Shown piece by piece: positions 26,466 through 36,446 of a stretch of 64,000 nt of DNA. This DNA is from Streptomyces sp. RPT161 (GTDB lineage: Bacteria; Actinomycetota; Actinomycetes; Streptomycetales; Streptomycetaceae). Location of the stretch: positions 247,673 through 311,672 of the forward strand of contig NZ_JAPZVN010000006.1 in the NCBI RefSeq assembly GCF_027533845.1, written 5' to 3'. The number at the start of each line of letters is the position of its first letter. Positions within the stretch are counted from its first letter, which is position 1. The notes under the pieces were generated by a model that was given only the letters and a program-made list of their open reading frames with translations, had not been told where the DNA came from and did no database searches. The translations under genes and the position numbers were made by a program.

Positions 26466-29261
26466 TCATACGGACCCTTCCCGTGGCGGGTGCTGCCTGG
26501 CTGAGCAGCCCGGTAGGGCGCCAGTGGCGCGATGCTCCTGGATGGCCAGCCAGACGCTGTCGCGCAAGAGCGGTACTTCGGTGAAGCGGATGCCGGTGGC
26601 GTCGCGGAGGGCGTTGGCGAAGGCGGGAGCGACGGGGTTGAAGGGGCTCTCGCTCATGGACTTGGCGCCCAGCGGGCCGATGGCGTCGGAGGTCTCCATG
26701 AAGTACACCTCGGTGCGGGGGACGTCGGCGTAGGCGGGCAGCCGGTAGCGGCGGAAGGCAGGCGTGGTCACCTTGCCGCGCCCGTCGATCAGGACCTGCT
26801 CGAAGAGGGTGGCGCCGAGCGCTTGGGCGACGCCTCCCTCCACTTGGCCGCGGCACTGCATGGGGTTCATCACTTTGCCTGCGTCGGCCGCGTGGACGCT
26901 GCGCAGGATCCGCATCTCGCCCGTCTGCGGGTCGACCGCGATCCGGAACCACTGGGCGTTGAAGGCCACCGAGCGTGGTGAGCCGCCCCAGTGCCCGTCC
27001 GCGGCCAGTTCCACGCCCTTGTCCCTGGCGGCTGCGTGGAGTTCCTTGAGGGAGACGGGCCGTCCGTCGCACTCCACCGCGTCCTGGTCGAGCCGGCACA
27101 GGCTCCGGGGCGTTCTGGAGTGCTCGGCGGCGAAGGACAGGATCTGCCCGGCCAGGGCGTTGGCGGCCTTCATCACCGCCTTGCCTGCCACCACGGTTCC
27201 GGCCGAGCCGAAGGCGCCGGTGTCGTGGCGGACCACGTCGGTGTCGGACTGGCGGATGGCGATGCGCTCGACCGTGGTGCCCAGGGCCCCGGCGGTGATC
27301 TGCTTGTGCACGGTGGTGGTGCCGTTGCCGAATTCTGCCGTGCCCACGGCGATGTCGTACGTGCCGTCCTCCAGCAGCGTCACCGTCGCGTCGGCGTAGT
27401 GGCCGCCGGGCGGGCCGGTGGCGATCATCGACATCGCCGTTCCCTGGCCCACCAGCCACCCCTCCGGTGCGTCGTCTGAGCTGCGGTCCTCGGCGATGGC
27501 GTCGCGCACCACCTTCAGGCACTGGTCGAGGCCGTAGGAGGCAATGTGCAGGTCCTCCTCCTCGCCGCCCGGGCTGATCATCTTCTCGCCCGGGCCGATG
27601 ATGTTGCGTTCCCGGAAGACCAGCGGATCCATGCCGAGCCGGCGGGCGATCTCGTCCATCGCGGACTCCACGGCGAAGGTGACCTGCCCGAGCCCGTAGC
27701 CGCGGAACGCGCCCGCGGGGACGCAGTTGGTGTAGACGCAGTAGGCGTCGACCTTCTTGTGCGGCGCCCGGTACACGGCCATCGACTCACCCACGCTGTG
27801 GAACATCACGGCCGGGCCGTGGTTGCCGTACGCGCCGGTGTTGGCCACCACCCGCAGTTGAAGGCCTGTCAGGGTGCCGTCGTTCTTGGCCCCGGCCTTG
27901 ATGGTGATGGTGAACGGGTGGCGGGTGGTGGCGCCGAAGAACTGCTCGGCTCGGGTGAACTCCAGTTTCACCGGCCGCTTCAGCTTCAGCGCCGCCAGGA
28001 CCGCGATGTCCTCGACGAGCATTTCCTGCTTGCCGCCGAATCCGCCGCCGACCCGGCCCGCGATCACCCGGACCTTCTCGGGGGGAAGGTCGTACAGCGC
28101 GCAGAGCGCACGCCGTGTGAGGAACGGCACCTGGGTGCTGGAGCGCACGACGATCCGTTCCTGGCCGGTCTCCTCGTTCTTCTCGAAGTAGGCGACACAC
28201 CCGTGCGTCTCGAGGCTGGCGTGCTGAACCCGCTGGGTGCGGAACGTTTCCTCGTAGACCACGTCGGCTTCGGCGAAGCCTTGATCGACGCTGCCGATCT
28301 CGCCGTGTACCTCGCCGACGATGTTGTTCTGCGGCCGGGCGATGCGCGTCTCGGGGTCCTTGGGGTGGATCACCGGGGCGCCGGGGGTCATCGCCTCCTG
28401 CGGGTCGAGTACGTATGGCAGTTCCGCGTAGTCCACCACGACCCGGCGGCAGCCCTCCTCGGCGGCCCCTTCGCTGTCGGCGACCACGGCGGCGACCCGC
28501 TGCCCGACGAAACGCACCACGTCGTCGAGGACCCTGGTGTCGTCCGGGTCTTCGGTCGGGTGCTCGTGCCGGGCCGAGGAGTAGAGCCGTTCGGGGGCGT
28601 CGTGGTGGGTGAAGACCGTGTGCACACCGGGGACGCGCAGGGCGTCGGAGGTGTCGATGGAGACGATCCGGGCGTGTGGATGCGGGGAGCGCAGCAGCTT
28701 CATGTGGAGCAGCCCGGGGATCTCCACGTCGAAGGTATAGCGGGCGGTGCCGGTGACCACCTGCGGCCCGGCAGGCGCCCCCGGGCTGCGGCCGACCGCC
28801 TGCCCGGCGCCCGGGTCCTCGGCGTGCTTGACCCCGCGCACGGCGTCCTCGATCGCCCGGTAGCCGGTGCAGCGGCACAGGTTGCCTTTCAACGCGCGGG
28901 GCAGGTCAGTGAGCTGTTCCTCGTTCAGCTTCGATGTCGTCATGAGGAAGCCGGCCGTGCAGAAGCCGCACTGGAACCCCTGCGCGTCCAGGAACCTCCG
29001 CTGCATCGGGTGGAGTTCACCATCCTCCCCGGCGAGCCCCTCAACCGTGGTCACCGAGCGGCCCTCGGCCCGTACGGCAGGGTAGAGGCAGGAATGCACG
29101 GGCTCACCGTCCACGTGCACGGTGCACGCCCCGCAGTCGCCCGCGTCGCACCCCTTCTTCACCCCGAACCAGCCGCGTTCCCGCAGATAGGTGCGCAGGC
29201 ACTGGCCGGGTCGGGGCTCGGCGTCGCAGAGTTCGCCGTTGACACGGATCTCGAAGGTCAT
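26466..29261 (-). CDS. Molybdenum hydroxylase: fused 2Fe-2S and Mo-binding subunits (xanthine dehydrogenase type)
   Basis: The 931-residue protein starts at ATG 29261. Residues 1-150 are a small FeS subunit: [14 protein letters not shown] is the plant-type 2Fe-2S site, and CGFCTAGF with LCRCTGY the second cluster. After a linker, residues 165-910 form the CoxL/XdhB catalytic subunit with [38 protein letters not shown] and, near the C-terminus, [18 protein letters not shown], where Glu matches the catalytic Glu of GEPP in relatives. It hydroxylates purine or N-heterocyclic substrates with water oxygen. Its ATG overlaps the FAD-subunit stop by 4 bases. Divergent PucR suggests purine catabolism. 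Confidence 0.92.
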   Translation of the reverse strand: MTFEIRVNGELCDAEPRPGQCLRTYLRERGWFGVKKGCDAGDCGACTVHVDGEPVHSCLYPAVRAEGRSVTTVEGLAGEDGELHPMQRRFLDAQGFQCGFCTAGFLMTTSKLNEEQLTDLPRALKGNLCRCTGYRAIEDAVRGVKHAEDPGAGQAVGRSPGAPAGPQVVTGTARYTFDVEIPGLLHMKLLRSPHPHARIVSIDTSDALRVPGVHTVFTHHDAPERLYSSARHEHPTEDPDDTRVLDDVVRFVGQRVAAVVADSEGAAEEGCRRVVVDYAELPYVLDPQEAMTPGAPVIHPKDPETRIARPQNNIVGEVHGEIGSVDQGFAEADVVYEETFRTQRVQHASLETHGCVAYFEKNEETGQERIVVRSSTQVPFLTRRALCALYDLPPEKVRVIAGRVGGGFGGKQEMLVEDIAVLAALKLKRPVKLEFTRAEQFFGATTRHPFTITIKAGAKNDGTLTGLQLRVVANTGAYGNHGPAVMFHSVGESMAVYRAPHKKVDAYCVYTNCVPAGAFRGYGLGQVTFAVESAMDEIARRLGMDPLVFRERNIIGPGEKMISPGGEEEDLHIASYGLDQCLKVVRDAIAEDRSSDDAPEGWLVGQGTAMSMIATGPPGGHYADATVTLLEDGTYDIAVGTAEFGNGTTTVHKQITAGALGTTVERIAIRQSDTDVVRHDTGAFGSAGTVVAGKAVMKAANALAGQILSFAAEHSRTPRSLCRLDQDAVECDGRPVSLKELHAAARDKGVELAADGHWGGSPRSVAFNAQWFRIAVDPQTGEMRILRSVHAADAGKVMNPMQCRGQVEGGVAQALGATLFEQVLIDGRGKVTTPAFRRYRLPAYADVPRTEVYFMETSDAIGPLGAKSMSESPFNPVAPAFANALRDATGIRFTEVPLLRDSVWLAIQEHRATGALPGCSARQHPPREGSV

Positions 29262-30091
29262 CGCCCCGACTCCTCGGTGGCCTCGGTCAGTTCGCGTCGG
29301 AGCTCGTCGGCGAACCGCATCGTCATGTGCCGCCGCCAAGCAGGCAAGCCGTGGATATCGTCGAACCACTGGTCATCGGCGACGGCGTTGTTGATTGCCG
29401 CGCGCAACTCGCCCGCGCTCGGGGGCAATGGGAACCACAGCCGGAACGGACGCACCGTGGCCGCGCTGATCGTCACGGCGAGCGAACCATCCACGGGATC
29501 AAGCGTCCCGGCGAGCAACGCTGCCGAACGCCCGAGCCCGTACAGCGACGCCTGACGGAACGCCGTACGGCAGGCCAGGGCGCGAGCGGGCAGCGTGACC
29601 GAGCGGAGCAGTTCGCCCTCGTCCAAGTCCTTCACGCCCGCACCGATGACGAAATCCGTCACGCGGGTGCGGCGCAGCGTGCCGTCCTGCGCCTGTAGCA
29701 GGCACTCGCCATCCAGGGCGGCCGTCAGTGAGATCATCGGCCCGGCCGGGAGCCCGTTGCACAGGTTTCCGCCGACCGTGGCCGCGTTCCAGATCTTCCA
29801 GGACGCCAGGAATGCCCGGCAGCACTGCTCGAACAGCGGGCCCGCCGCCCACTGCACGGACTTCGTGAAGCGGGAGAGCTGGGCGATCGTGCACGTCGCC
29901 GCGACCTCCAGGTCGCCCGCTGCGGTCACACGCAGCGGCTCCCACCCGGTACGGCTCAGGTCGATGAGCCGCCGCAGGTGCGGCTGCGGCTCGGAGAACA
30001 GATAGGTGCCGCCACCCAGCCAAGCATCCCCCGGCCGCCAGACGCCGCGACGCCGTGCATCGCATACCTCCACAACCGTGTTCAGATCCAC
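29258..30091 (-). CDS. Molybdenum hydroxylase FAD-binding subunit
   Basis: The 277-residue protein starts at GTG 30091 with GGAGGG 6 bases upstream. It is the CoxM/XdhC-type FAD domain: [20 protein letters not shown] and IDLSRTG are the first FAD loop, and [20 protein letters not shown] is the second, binding the pyrophosphate. Electrons pass from the Mo centre through the FeS clusters to this FAD. It is the first gene of the operon and its TGA overlaps the ATG of the fused FeS/Mo gene. Length matches the family. Confidence 0.93.
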   Translation of the reverse strand: MDLNTVVEVCDARRRGVWRPGDAWLGGGTYLFSEPQPHLRRLIDLSRTGWEPLRVTAAGDLEVAATCTIAQLSRFTKSVQWAAGPLFEQCCRAFLASWKIWNAATVGGNLCNGLPAGPMISLTAALDGECLLQAQDGTLRRTRVTDFVIGAGVKDLDEGELLRSVTLPARALACRTAFRQASLYGLGRSAALLAGTLDPVDGSLAVTISAATVRPFRLWFPLPPSAGELRAAINNAVADDQWFDDIHGLPAWRRHMTMRFADELRRELTEATEESGR

Positions 30092-30252
30092 GTCGCCCTC
30101 CGCTCCTCGGCAGCTCGATGCGGCGATTGAAGCAACGCACCGCCGGTCGCGACGACTGGTGTGGAGCACGGTTTTCGGCCGCCGGGCCGCTTTCCGGCTG
30201 GAGGATCAACCAGCCAGGGTTATGCAGCCCGAGGCCTGGCATTTACCATGCC

Positions 30253-30279
30253 CGCACTCGCATTCGCCTTGCGAGTGCG
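30253..30279. promoter_or_regulatory. 10-bp palindrome between pucR and the hydroxylase operon
   Basis: CGCACTCGCA (30253-30262) and its exact complement (30270-30279) flank a 7-base spacer. It lies 43 bases upstream of the pucR ATG, inside the 231-bp divergent promoter region. The position suits a binding site for PucR controlling both units, but a transcript hairpin cannot be excluded. Confidence 0.5.
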
Positions 30280-30322
30280 AGGTGCCGGGTACAGGATCCG
30301 GCGCCGGGCAAGGAGCAAGCAC

Positions 30323-31927
30323 ATGTACGTCGAAGACCTCCTTGGACTCGAATCCCTCGACCTGCGGCTCCTGTGGGCCGATCACGAGCTCCTCACCCAG
30401 GAGATCACCGGCGTGACTGCCACCGACCTGGAAGACCCCAGTCGGTTCCTCCAGCGCGGCGAGCTCGTGCTCACTGGCCTGGTGTGGTGGAGCCCGGACG
30501 GCGGCAGCAACAAGGCGGACCGGTTCGTCTCCGCCCTGCGTACCAACGGTGCGGCGGCGCTGTTGGCAGGCGAGGAAACCCACGGCTTCGTGCCCGCCCC
30601 TTTGGTCGAAGCCTGCCGCGCTCACCGCATCGCCCTGCTTTCGGTCCCCGCCCACACAAACTTCCGCACCATCACCGACGCGGTCTACCTGCGCCGATGG
30701 GGCGACCTGAACCGCAAGGCGAGCAATGCCCAAGCGCTACCGGAGCCGGTGCGCCGACAACTGGCCGACCTCCTTGCGCAGAAAGCACCCATAGGCGATG
30801 TGCTGACCTGTTCCTTCTCACACCTGGAGGGTGTTACCTGCGCCGTGGTCAGTGCGACCGGCCGCACCCTCGCCACGACGCCGGACACCGCCGCACCCAA
30901 CCCGACCGCCGTACGCTCCTCGCTGACCAAGGCCTCCGCCGCAACCATTCCGCTCGGCTCCAGCGCGTCTCCCTACGACGCGCTCTTTCTCCGCGTCCCA
31001 GAGCTGGACCAGGCACCACCCCGCGTCCTGGCCGAGATCGCCGACGTCCTCGGCGAGCGTCTCGCCGATGCCCGAATCGCTGCCACGTCACAGCGCGAAC
31101 GTGCGGACCACCTCGTCAGCCTCATCAGCCATCCCATCGACGCCCCATCAGCCATCACCGCAGCCCTGACCGCGTGTGGCCTTCCCACCCACCAGCCCAC
31201 CGCCGTTGTCGCCGCCCGCGTCACCGGTGCCGCAGAAGGCCAAGAGGCGGCCTGGGCCGCCGGCGCCCTCGGCGAAGCCCTCAGCCACATGGACGCCAAC
31301 ACCTTCGCGGTCGGCTCCGCCCGCAACGGAGAGGCGATCGCCGTCGTGACGGGAAGCACGCTGGGCGACCTCGCCGAGCACCTACACACAATCTGGCCCA
31401 CCCTGCACGCCATCGCCCCGCAGGCACTCGTGCACGCAGGCATCGGACCCACGGCCGCCACGCCGAACGGGCTCAGCTCCAGCTTCGCGCAGGCCCGCTT
31501 CGCCCTGTCGGCCGCACAATCCGCCGAGCCGACAACCTCCGCCCTCCGCGCTGCCGAGCACATGACCACCCTCACCGATCTACTCGCCGGCATCCCCACC
31601 GAAGTCCGCACCGCATTCCGGGAGCGCCTGCTGGCCCCTCTCATCGCACAGGACGAGAAAACCGACGGTGCGCTCATGGAAACCCTGGAGGTCTTCCTCG
31701 CCCACGACGGCTCTTGGACCCGCTCGGCCGAGGCGCTCCACGTGCACGTCAACACCGTCCACTACCGCCTGCAACGCATCGAACAACTCACCGGCCGCGA
31801 CCTGTCCCGGCTCACCGACCGCCTCGATCTACGCGCGGCGCTTCTATGCGACCCGTCCGGCAAGCGCCTCACGCCGGTGGACCAGCCCGGACGGCCGACG
31901 TCCTCTACAAAGGCCGGTCGACGGTGA
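30323..31927 (+). CDS. PucR family transcriptional regulator
   Basis: The 534-residue protein starts at ATG 30323, with AAGGAG 7 bases upstream. Residues 1-125 form the purine-catabolism PucR N-terminal domain (LLTQEITGVTATDLEDPSRF, RGELVLTGLVWW). The C-terminal 60 residues are the PucR HTH_30 DNA-binding domain (LMETLEVFLAHDGSWTRSAE, HVHVNTVHYRLQRIEQLTG). A GGDEF-like region lies between. Such regulators activate or repress purine-degradation genes. The divergent xanthine-dehydrogenase-type operon is the obvious target. Length is typical. Confidence 0.92.
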   Translation: MYVEDLLGLESLDLRLLWADHELLTQEITGVTATDLEDPSRFLQRGELVLTGLVWWSPDGGSNKADRFVSALRTNGAAALLAGEETHGFVPAPLVEACRAHRIALLSVPAHTNFRTITDAVYLRRWGDLNRKASNAQALPEPVRRQLADLLAQKAPIGDVLTCSFSHLEGVTCAVVSATGRTLATTPDTAAPNPTAVRSSLTKASAATIPLGSSASPYDALFLRVPELDQAPPRVLAEIADVLGERLADARIAATSQRERADHLVSLISHPIDAPSAITAALTACGLPTHQPTAVVAARVTGAAEGQEAAWAAGALGEALSHMDANTFAVGSARNGEAIAVVTGSTLGDLAEHLHTIWPTLHAIAPQALVHAGIGPTAATPNGLSSSFAQARFALSAAQSAEPTTSALRAAEHMTTLTDLLAGIPTEVRTAFRERLLAPLIAQDEKTDGALMETLEVFLAHDGSWTRSAEALHVHVNTVHYRLQRIEQLTGRDLSRLTDRLDLRAALLCDPSGKRLTPVDQPGRPTSSTKAGRR

Positions 31928-32389
31928 CACTCGTGGACTTCACCCGAGCCGTGGCTCGACGCCCACTGCAGGCTCCAGTGCCTCGACCGCGGCGCATCAC
32001 GGCGACGCCGCCGCCCGCGCAGTCTGGCCCGCCGCCGAACGTCCATGCATCTCGTACACCACTGGCTGGCAAAAATGCGGCGCGTCCCGGAGGGATGCGA
32101 GGCGGCTAGGATCTCTCTGACTTCCAATCAGGTGCGACGGGGGTCACGGCCGGGAGGTGATCTCAGCCGTCCGGCCGCGGACCTGGTGCTACCCCAACGC
32201 GAGTGCTGGGGGATCCGCCGCAGCCGCAGAGGCAGATGAGTCGATGACGTGCCCCGTGTTCCCCTGCGGTGAGCACGCGTTCTTGCCCGCCTGCCTGCTC
32301 GATCAGGTGGATGACCGCTTTGTGGTCGGCGTAGAGCCCGACCCAGTCGCGCCAGGTGTTGCGGGCCGTGGTGACGTCGGCGGCGAGTC
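31928..32389. other. Remnant-rich stretch
   Basis: About 460 bases follow pucR. Between 32165 and 32385 a minus-strand frame reads TARNTWRDWVGLYADHKAVI, HLIEQAGGQERVLTAGEHGA and RHRLICLCGCGG. It looks like a protein fragment but I do not recognise it. It appears fused to the 3' end of the IS701 remnant. The rest has no gene. Confidence 0.35.
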
Positions 32390-33166
32390 ATCAATGACGA
32401 GTCCGAGCTGCTCGCACTGATAGGAGTCGTCCTCTAACCCGCCACAGGGCGACTGGCGAGGTTCAGCAGCCTCGGCGTGGGCGGTCAACTCGCCCTTCCC
32501 CTGCAGCACATAGGCCATGCCCCGGCCTTCAAGTGCCGCCCGAAAGTCCGCGTTCGCCCCGCACCCGGTCTCGGCGACCACCACGGCGGGCCGCAGCCCG
32601 ATGGCGGCGAGCTCGTCGAGCATCTCCAGCGCGAGCTGCCATTTCGGCCGGTGACGCTCGCCGGCGGGGATGCGGCAACGGGCCCGTCGGTTGGCCGCAT
32701 CGGGTTCGTCCCAGCTTGGCGACAGGAACAGCCGCCACGACAACGGACAGGAAGCCGTGTCCGAAGCGGCATGCACACTGACTGCGGTCTGGCAGTTGCC
32801 GACCTTGCCCAAAGTGCCCGAGTACTGCCGGGCCACCCCGGGCGAGGACTTCCCGTACTTGGGGAAGCCGGTGTCGTCGATCACCCAGACCCGCGGACGT
32901 ACTACCGCGACTGCCCGGCGGGCCAGCCGGCTGCGAACGGTGTCTACCGGCCAGGTCGAGGACGGGATGAACTGTTGCAGCTGCTGGTGGTCAACCCCAA
33001 GCCGCCCGGCCATCGGCTGCATCGACTTCCGCCGCCCGTCCAGCAACAATCCCCGCAGATACAGGCAGCCCTTCACACGCTGGTCAGCACGCGCAAACGA
33101 CGCGAACACCTCACCAGCAAACTCCTCCAACCGGCCCCGACACGGAGCGAGTTCATCCGCCCTCAT
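32390..33166 (-). pseudogene. IS701 family transposase, 3' truncated
   Basis: From ATG 33166 (MRADELAPCRGRLEEFAGEV) about 255 residues follow the IS701 plan: KGCLYLRGLLLDGRRKSMQP, VWVIDDTGFPKYGKSSPGVA, RQYSGTLGKVGNCQTAVSVH. The block usually reading DAGYGDN is ETGCGAN here, so a conserved Asp has changed as well. The C-terminal third is missing and an unrelated frame follows. It is inactive. Confidence 0.8.
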
Positions 33167-33481
33167 ACCAGCAGGGAAGCACCAGATCAACGACCTGACC
33201 AGACCTAACAAAGCCCTACTAACCGGCGTCGCCATCGCCGACCGCGTCGTCGTCCTCGTTGACCACGGCCGGGTCATCCACAACAGGTGACCTTCTCCGA
33301 ACTCGTCGCTCATGATGGCCTGTTCAAGGGACTCTGGCAGTTATAGAACGACCGCGGCATCCACAGCCCGCGTACCGAGACCAGCCGTGGAGAGTGAGGA
33401 GCCATCACCATACCGACGCAGAGCCGCTCCGGCCATGCGTCCGTGTTCGTCGAGCGACGCCTGCCCGCCTGATAACTGGAG

Positions 33482-34060
33482 TCAAGATGCCTCGAGTCCG
33501 AGCAAAGCGTCCAGTAGTGCGTTGACCTGCTCGCGCAGTTCGAGCGGGTCAGGGGAGTCGGCTCGGCCGGAGCCCGCAGTGGCGTTGAACAAGATTCCGT
33601 CGCACCAGGCGACAAGGCGGCGCGCGGCGCGCCGGGGGGCGGCGGCACCGGCGGCGGCAAGGAGGTCTGCCGCGAGGTCGATGAAGCCCTGTCCGAGGGC
33701 GTCGTAGCGGACGCGGAGTTCGGGGCGGCGCGTGGCTTCGAGGGCGAGTTCGAGGCGCGCCAGGGTGAGGGTGCGGCCGACGGTGAGCGCCGCGTGCAGG
33801 CCCTCGGTGAGGGTGTCGCGTAGGGCCGTGCGCGGATCTGGCGCAGTTGGATGCGTGGTGAAGCTGGCCGTCTCCCGCTCTGCGAGGCGAGTGAGCGCGG
33901 TTTGCAGCAACGCGGCGCGGGTGCGGGCGTGGTTGGAGGTGGTGCCGGGGGGCAGACGGGCGCGGTCGTCTACGGCGCGGTGGGTGAGCCCGCGTGTCCC
34001 CCTTTCGGCGAGCAGGGCAATGGCGGTGTCGGCGATCAGGGCGGCGCGCGGCGTTCTCAT
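33482..34060 (-). CDS. TetR family transcriptional regulator
   Basis: The 192-residue protein starts at ATG 34060 (MRTPRAALIADTAIALLAER); an ATG at 34072 is an alternative. The N-terminal helix-turn-helix includes ERGTRGLTHRAVDDRA and PPGTTSNHARTRAALL. The C-terminal ligand domain (LTLARLELALEATRRPELRV, RRLVAWCDGILFNATAG) is TetR_C type. Two palindromes upstream at 34084-34120 are probable self-operators. No intact divergent gene is present, so the original target may have been lost. Confidence 0.88.
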   Translation of the reverse strand: MRTPRAALIADTAIALLAERGTRGLTHRAVDDRARLPPGTTSNHARTRAALLQTALTRLAERETASFTTHPTAPDPRTALRDTLTEGLHAALTVGRTLTLARLELALEATRRPELRVRYDALGQGFIDLAADLLAAAGAAAPRRAARRLVAWCDGILFNATAGSGRADSPDPLELREQVNALLDALLGLEAS

Positions 34061-34083
34061 GGGTCCGATCATGCATCATCCGC

Positions 34084-34120
34084 ACTACGGGCGTAGTATC
34101 TTCACTACATCCGTAGTGAA
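34084..34120. promoter_or_regulatory. Tandem TetR operators
   Basis: Two inverted repeats share the half-site ACTAC with a 4-base spacer: ACTAC-GGGC-GTAGT (34084-34097) and the longer TTCACTAC-ATCC-GTAGTGAA (34101-34120). Their centres are 20 bp apart, about two helical turns, so two TetR dimers could bind the same face. They lie 24-60 bases upstream of the regulator start. Confidence 0.8.
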
Positions 34121-34401
34121 GGGGGGGCGGGGTCTGACCGCATGGTTCCGGAATCACACCGGATCGTTCCACCCGAGCGGCAGAACTGGCCGACTGTACG
34201 GCCACACCTGGGAGTTGCACCTGATCACACGATACCCGCACACGCCACCCGCACGCCACGGATACCCACAACACCGGTGCGACGGTGGACGCTGCGTGCC
34301 ATTCGTATCGGTCAACTAATCAATCAGGCGGGCCGGGTTGCTCTGTCGCACGGCCTGATTCGCAGGGCGCGCCCTCGCCGACGCCGCTCGGCGCGTGAGC
34401 C

Positions 34402-35415
34402 TCACCCAGCAGCTCCAGCGCGCCGGGTGTTGGACCCGGCCGACGAGAGAGCGTTCGGCGCGGTCCAAGCAGTCCTCCAACAGCGCATCGTGGAACCAGC
34501 GGTAACCGCGGTGCCTGACGATGAATCAGCCAGCTCCCGGCGAAGACACAGCCCAGTGCCCGTGCGGGACTTTTGAACCACACAGGGATGCCGGCCGATC
34601 AACGCGAGGCCGATCACGATCGCCACGAGTGCGGCGGCCTGTACGGCGAGCGAGCCCGGCGTGAGCCGGAGGCGGTCACCGATGATGCCGACCCCGCAGG
34701 CGATCCCGGCCAGCGGCTGCGCAGCGGTGAGTGCGGGCAATGAGGAGCGCAGCGGCGCGGTCTGGAACGAGATCTGAACGAGCATCAGACCGGTCACGCC
34801 GAGGCACACGACCACGTAGGGCTGCCAGTGCGCGAACAGTACCGTGAGCCCCTGCCCGCTGACGATCTGGCTCGATATACGGGTGAGGGAGTCCTGCAGC
34901 CCGTACAGGAGCCCGGCGGCGCAGGCCAGCGCGGTCGCCACGAGCGTCGGCCGCAGGCGCCGAGAGAGTGCGACGAGCAGCCCGGCCACTGCGACGACGA
35001 TGCCGAAGAGGAGCCAGCGGCGCAGTGGCCCGGCCAGGTGCCCGCCCTCTGACGGCTGTCCGGCGACGATGAACCCCGTCACGCCCAGTGCCAGCAGCAG
35101 CACCCCACCCCAGCCGCGCCAGCCGAGCGGCTGGCCGGTGAGCCAGCGGGACAGCGCCATCGCGAAAAGCAGGTTGGTGGCGGTGAGCGGTTCGACCAGC
35201 GACACCTCGCCGTTGGCGAGGGCGATGGTGCTGAGCGCCATGCCCGCGGTCATGGCGGCGATGCCGACCAGCCATTCCGGATAACGCATCAGGCCGAGCA
35301 GCAACCGGAAGAAGGCAGAGCCAGAAAGGGGCGCCCGCTGGGCCTGCCGCTGCTGGAGGACGAAGCCGACGCCGAGGCAGCAGGCTGCACCGACCCCCAG
35401 CAGGAACACGCTCAC
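34402..35415 (-). CDS. DMT-type membrane transporter with aberrant C-terminus
   Basis: The 337-residue frame starts at GTG 35415, overlapping the preceding stop (GTGA). About nine to ten membrane helices follow the DMT/EamA-like pattern (FLLGVGAACCLGVGFVLQQR, VSLVEPLTATNLLFAMALSR, LPALTAAQPLAGIACGVGII). The helical part ends near LVAIVIGLALIGRHP. The last 65 residues are Ser/Thr/Arg-rich and unlike any transporter tail, suggesting a 3' frameshift or fusion. Substrate is unknown. It is coupled to the small conserved gene at 35412-35786. Confidence 0.75.
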   Translation of the reverse strand: MSVFLLGVGAACCLGVGFVLQQRQAQRAPLSGSAFFRLLLGLMRYPEWLVGIAAMTAGMALSTIALANGEVSLVEPLTATNLLFAMALSRWLTGQPLGWRGWGGVLLLALGVTGFIVAGQPSEGGHLAGPLRRWLLFGIVVAVAGLLVALSRRLRPTLVATALACAAGLLYGLQDSLTRISSQIVSGQGLTVLFAHWQPYVVVCLGVTGLMLVQISFQTAPLRSSLPALTAAQPLAGIACGVGIIGDRLRLTPGSLAVQAAALVAIVIGLALIGRHPCVVQKSRTGTGLCLRRELADSSSGTAVTAGSTMRCWRTAWTAPNALSSAGSNTRRAGAAG

Positions 35416-35786
35416 GGCGTCACCCCTTTCGGCCCGTAGGCGCGCACTCGAACCCGAGGCATCTCCGTGCTGCGTTTGGCAACCGAGGTGGGCACGGTGG
35501 TGCCCGGGGCGGGCGAACGCGGATCGCGCCTCCCCGTGCGGTCGAGTATCCGGCGAGTGTTCGCGCAGGCCGCCAGGACGTAGCCGTCGCAGGCGATGAC
35601 TACCATGCCCGAGCGGCGGCGGGCGGTGAATCCGCTGTGTTTCCGCAGCACCGCGTGCAACCGAAGTACGTGGTCTTCGCACCGAGTACCCGTCGCCCGT
35701 TCGGTGGCGGAGGGTTCGATGTGCGTGGTCGGGACGAGTGTCGCGGGCGCCATGGGTGCTTCCGGCGAGTGGAGCATGTCCGTCAC
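35412..35786 (-). CDS. Small conserved protein A (paralogue of 45971-46327)
   Basis: The 124-residue protein starts at GTG 35786 (VTDMLHSPEAP). Its core HVLRLHAVLRKHSGFTARRR then MVVIACDGYVLAA aligns with HVLRLYDALREHSGFTAHVL and ALVITHSGYAVAA of the paralogue. The C-terminal half differs and may be frameshifted. Its leader, GCAAGGAGCAAGCTGAG before the start, is shared with two other genes in the window. It lies divergent from the sigma-factor remnant, just as its paralogue lies divergent from an intact sigma gene. Function is unknown. Confidence 0.6.
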   Translation of the reverse strand: MTDMLHSPEAPMAPATLVPTTHIEPSATERATGTRCEDHVLRLHAVLRKHSGFTARRRSGMVVIACDGYVLAACANTRRILDRTGRRDPRSPAPGTTVPTSVAKRSTEMPRVRVRAYGPKGVTP

Positions 35787-35884
35787 CTCAGCTTGCTCCT
35801 TGCAGGGGGTGGGTGAGGAGGGCAGATCCGGCGGCTAGGCGCTCCGCTGGGAGCGCGGCGATGTTCCGTCGATCGTCTGCGGCA

Positions 35885-35922
35885 CCGCTGTGGCTGGTCG
35901 CGCAGTTCCCCGCGCCCCTCCA
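35885..35922. repeat. Streptomyces intergenic repeat (GCGGGGAACTGCGCGAC type)
   Basis: The minus strand reads GGGGCGCGGGGAACTGCGCG then ACCAGCCACAGCGGTGCC. I recognise this as a very frequent intergenic sequence in Streptomyces chromosomes, often drawn as a structured transcript-end element. Only this copy was seen here. Open frames through it are spurious. Confidence 0.6.
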
Positions 35923-36251
35923 GGACGCTGCCGAACCGCAGCGGACTTCGCCCGACCTGCTTCAGTAGTGCTTGTCCATGTCCACGGGCGGCAGACGGCG
36001 CACGGTTCGGCGGATACGCATCTTTCTGTGACACCTCTTCGCGGGCGGAGTGCTCGAAGCCGGTGACCGCCTCGAACACGGTCTTCTTGATATCGAGCAG
36101 CCAAGCCACATTCTGCGGATCACGCGTCGTATCCAGGTTCTTGCGTTTCGTGCATTCGCGCGCCGAAACGTATCCCGGGTGCGGCATCTTGTGTTCCTCC
36201 CGCTGCTCAGCGAGCCGCGGAAGCGACAGGAGAGGTGAAAAAAAGACGCCG

Positions 36252-36446
36252 ATGACTGAGCCGAAACGCTCCGGGAGCCGTGTCACTTATACGGGCACTA
36301 TGCCGAGCGCGGAGCAGAGGAGGGACGTGACACCAGGAAACAGGCAATGGACTGAGGGTGATGGTCAAGGCCGCACAGCGCCGGGCATCCCGATGGGCAT
36401 CGTGACGGCGCACGGAGGAGGTGCACAGCATGAATGCGGGCCGTGA
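36252..36446 (+). pseudogene. ECF sigma factor reduced to 64 codons by internal deletions
   Basis: ATG 36252 opens MTEPKRSGSRVTYTGTMPSA, aligning with SEPDRSGNRVSSAGTISHAD of the intact sigma factor at 46476-47078. It then jumps to GNRQWTEGDGQG (intact copy: SGDWQWAEDVVQE) and again to GIPMGIVTAHGGG (intact copy: GIPVGTVKSRTYY). DNA similarity supports each join, for example CAGGAAACAGGCAATGGA beside CAGGAGACTGGCAATGGG. Most of regions 2 and 4 are gone, so no DNA-binding sigma factor remains. The frame overlaps the anti-sigma start. Confidence 0.8.

Noticed and set aside
27546..29555. 669-residue plus-strand ORF
   Set aside because: It is the antisense shadow of the molybdenum hydroxylase, whose FeS and Mo motifs are unambiguous.
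35783..36286. Minus-strand ORF with MPHPGYVSARECTKRKNLD
   Set aside because: Its 3' half runs through the Streptomyces intergenic repeat and its 5' part overlaps the sigma remnant; it lacks a counterpart in module B.
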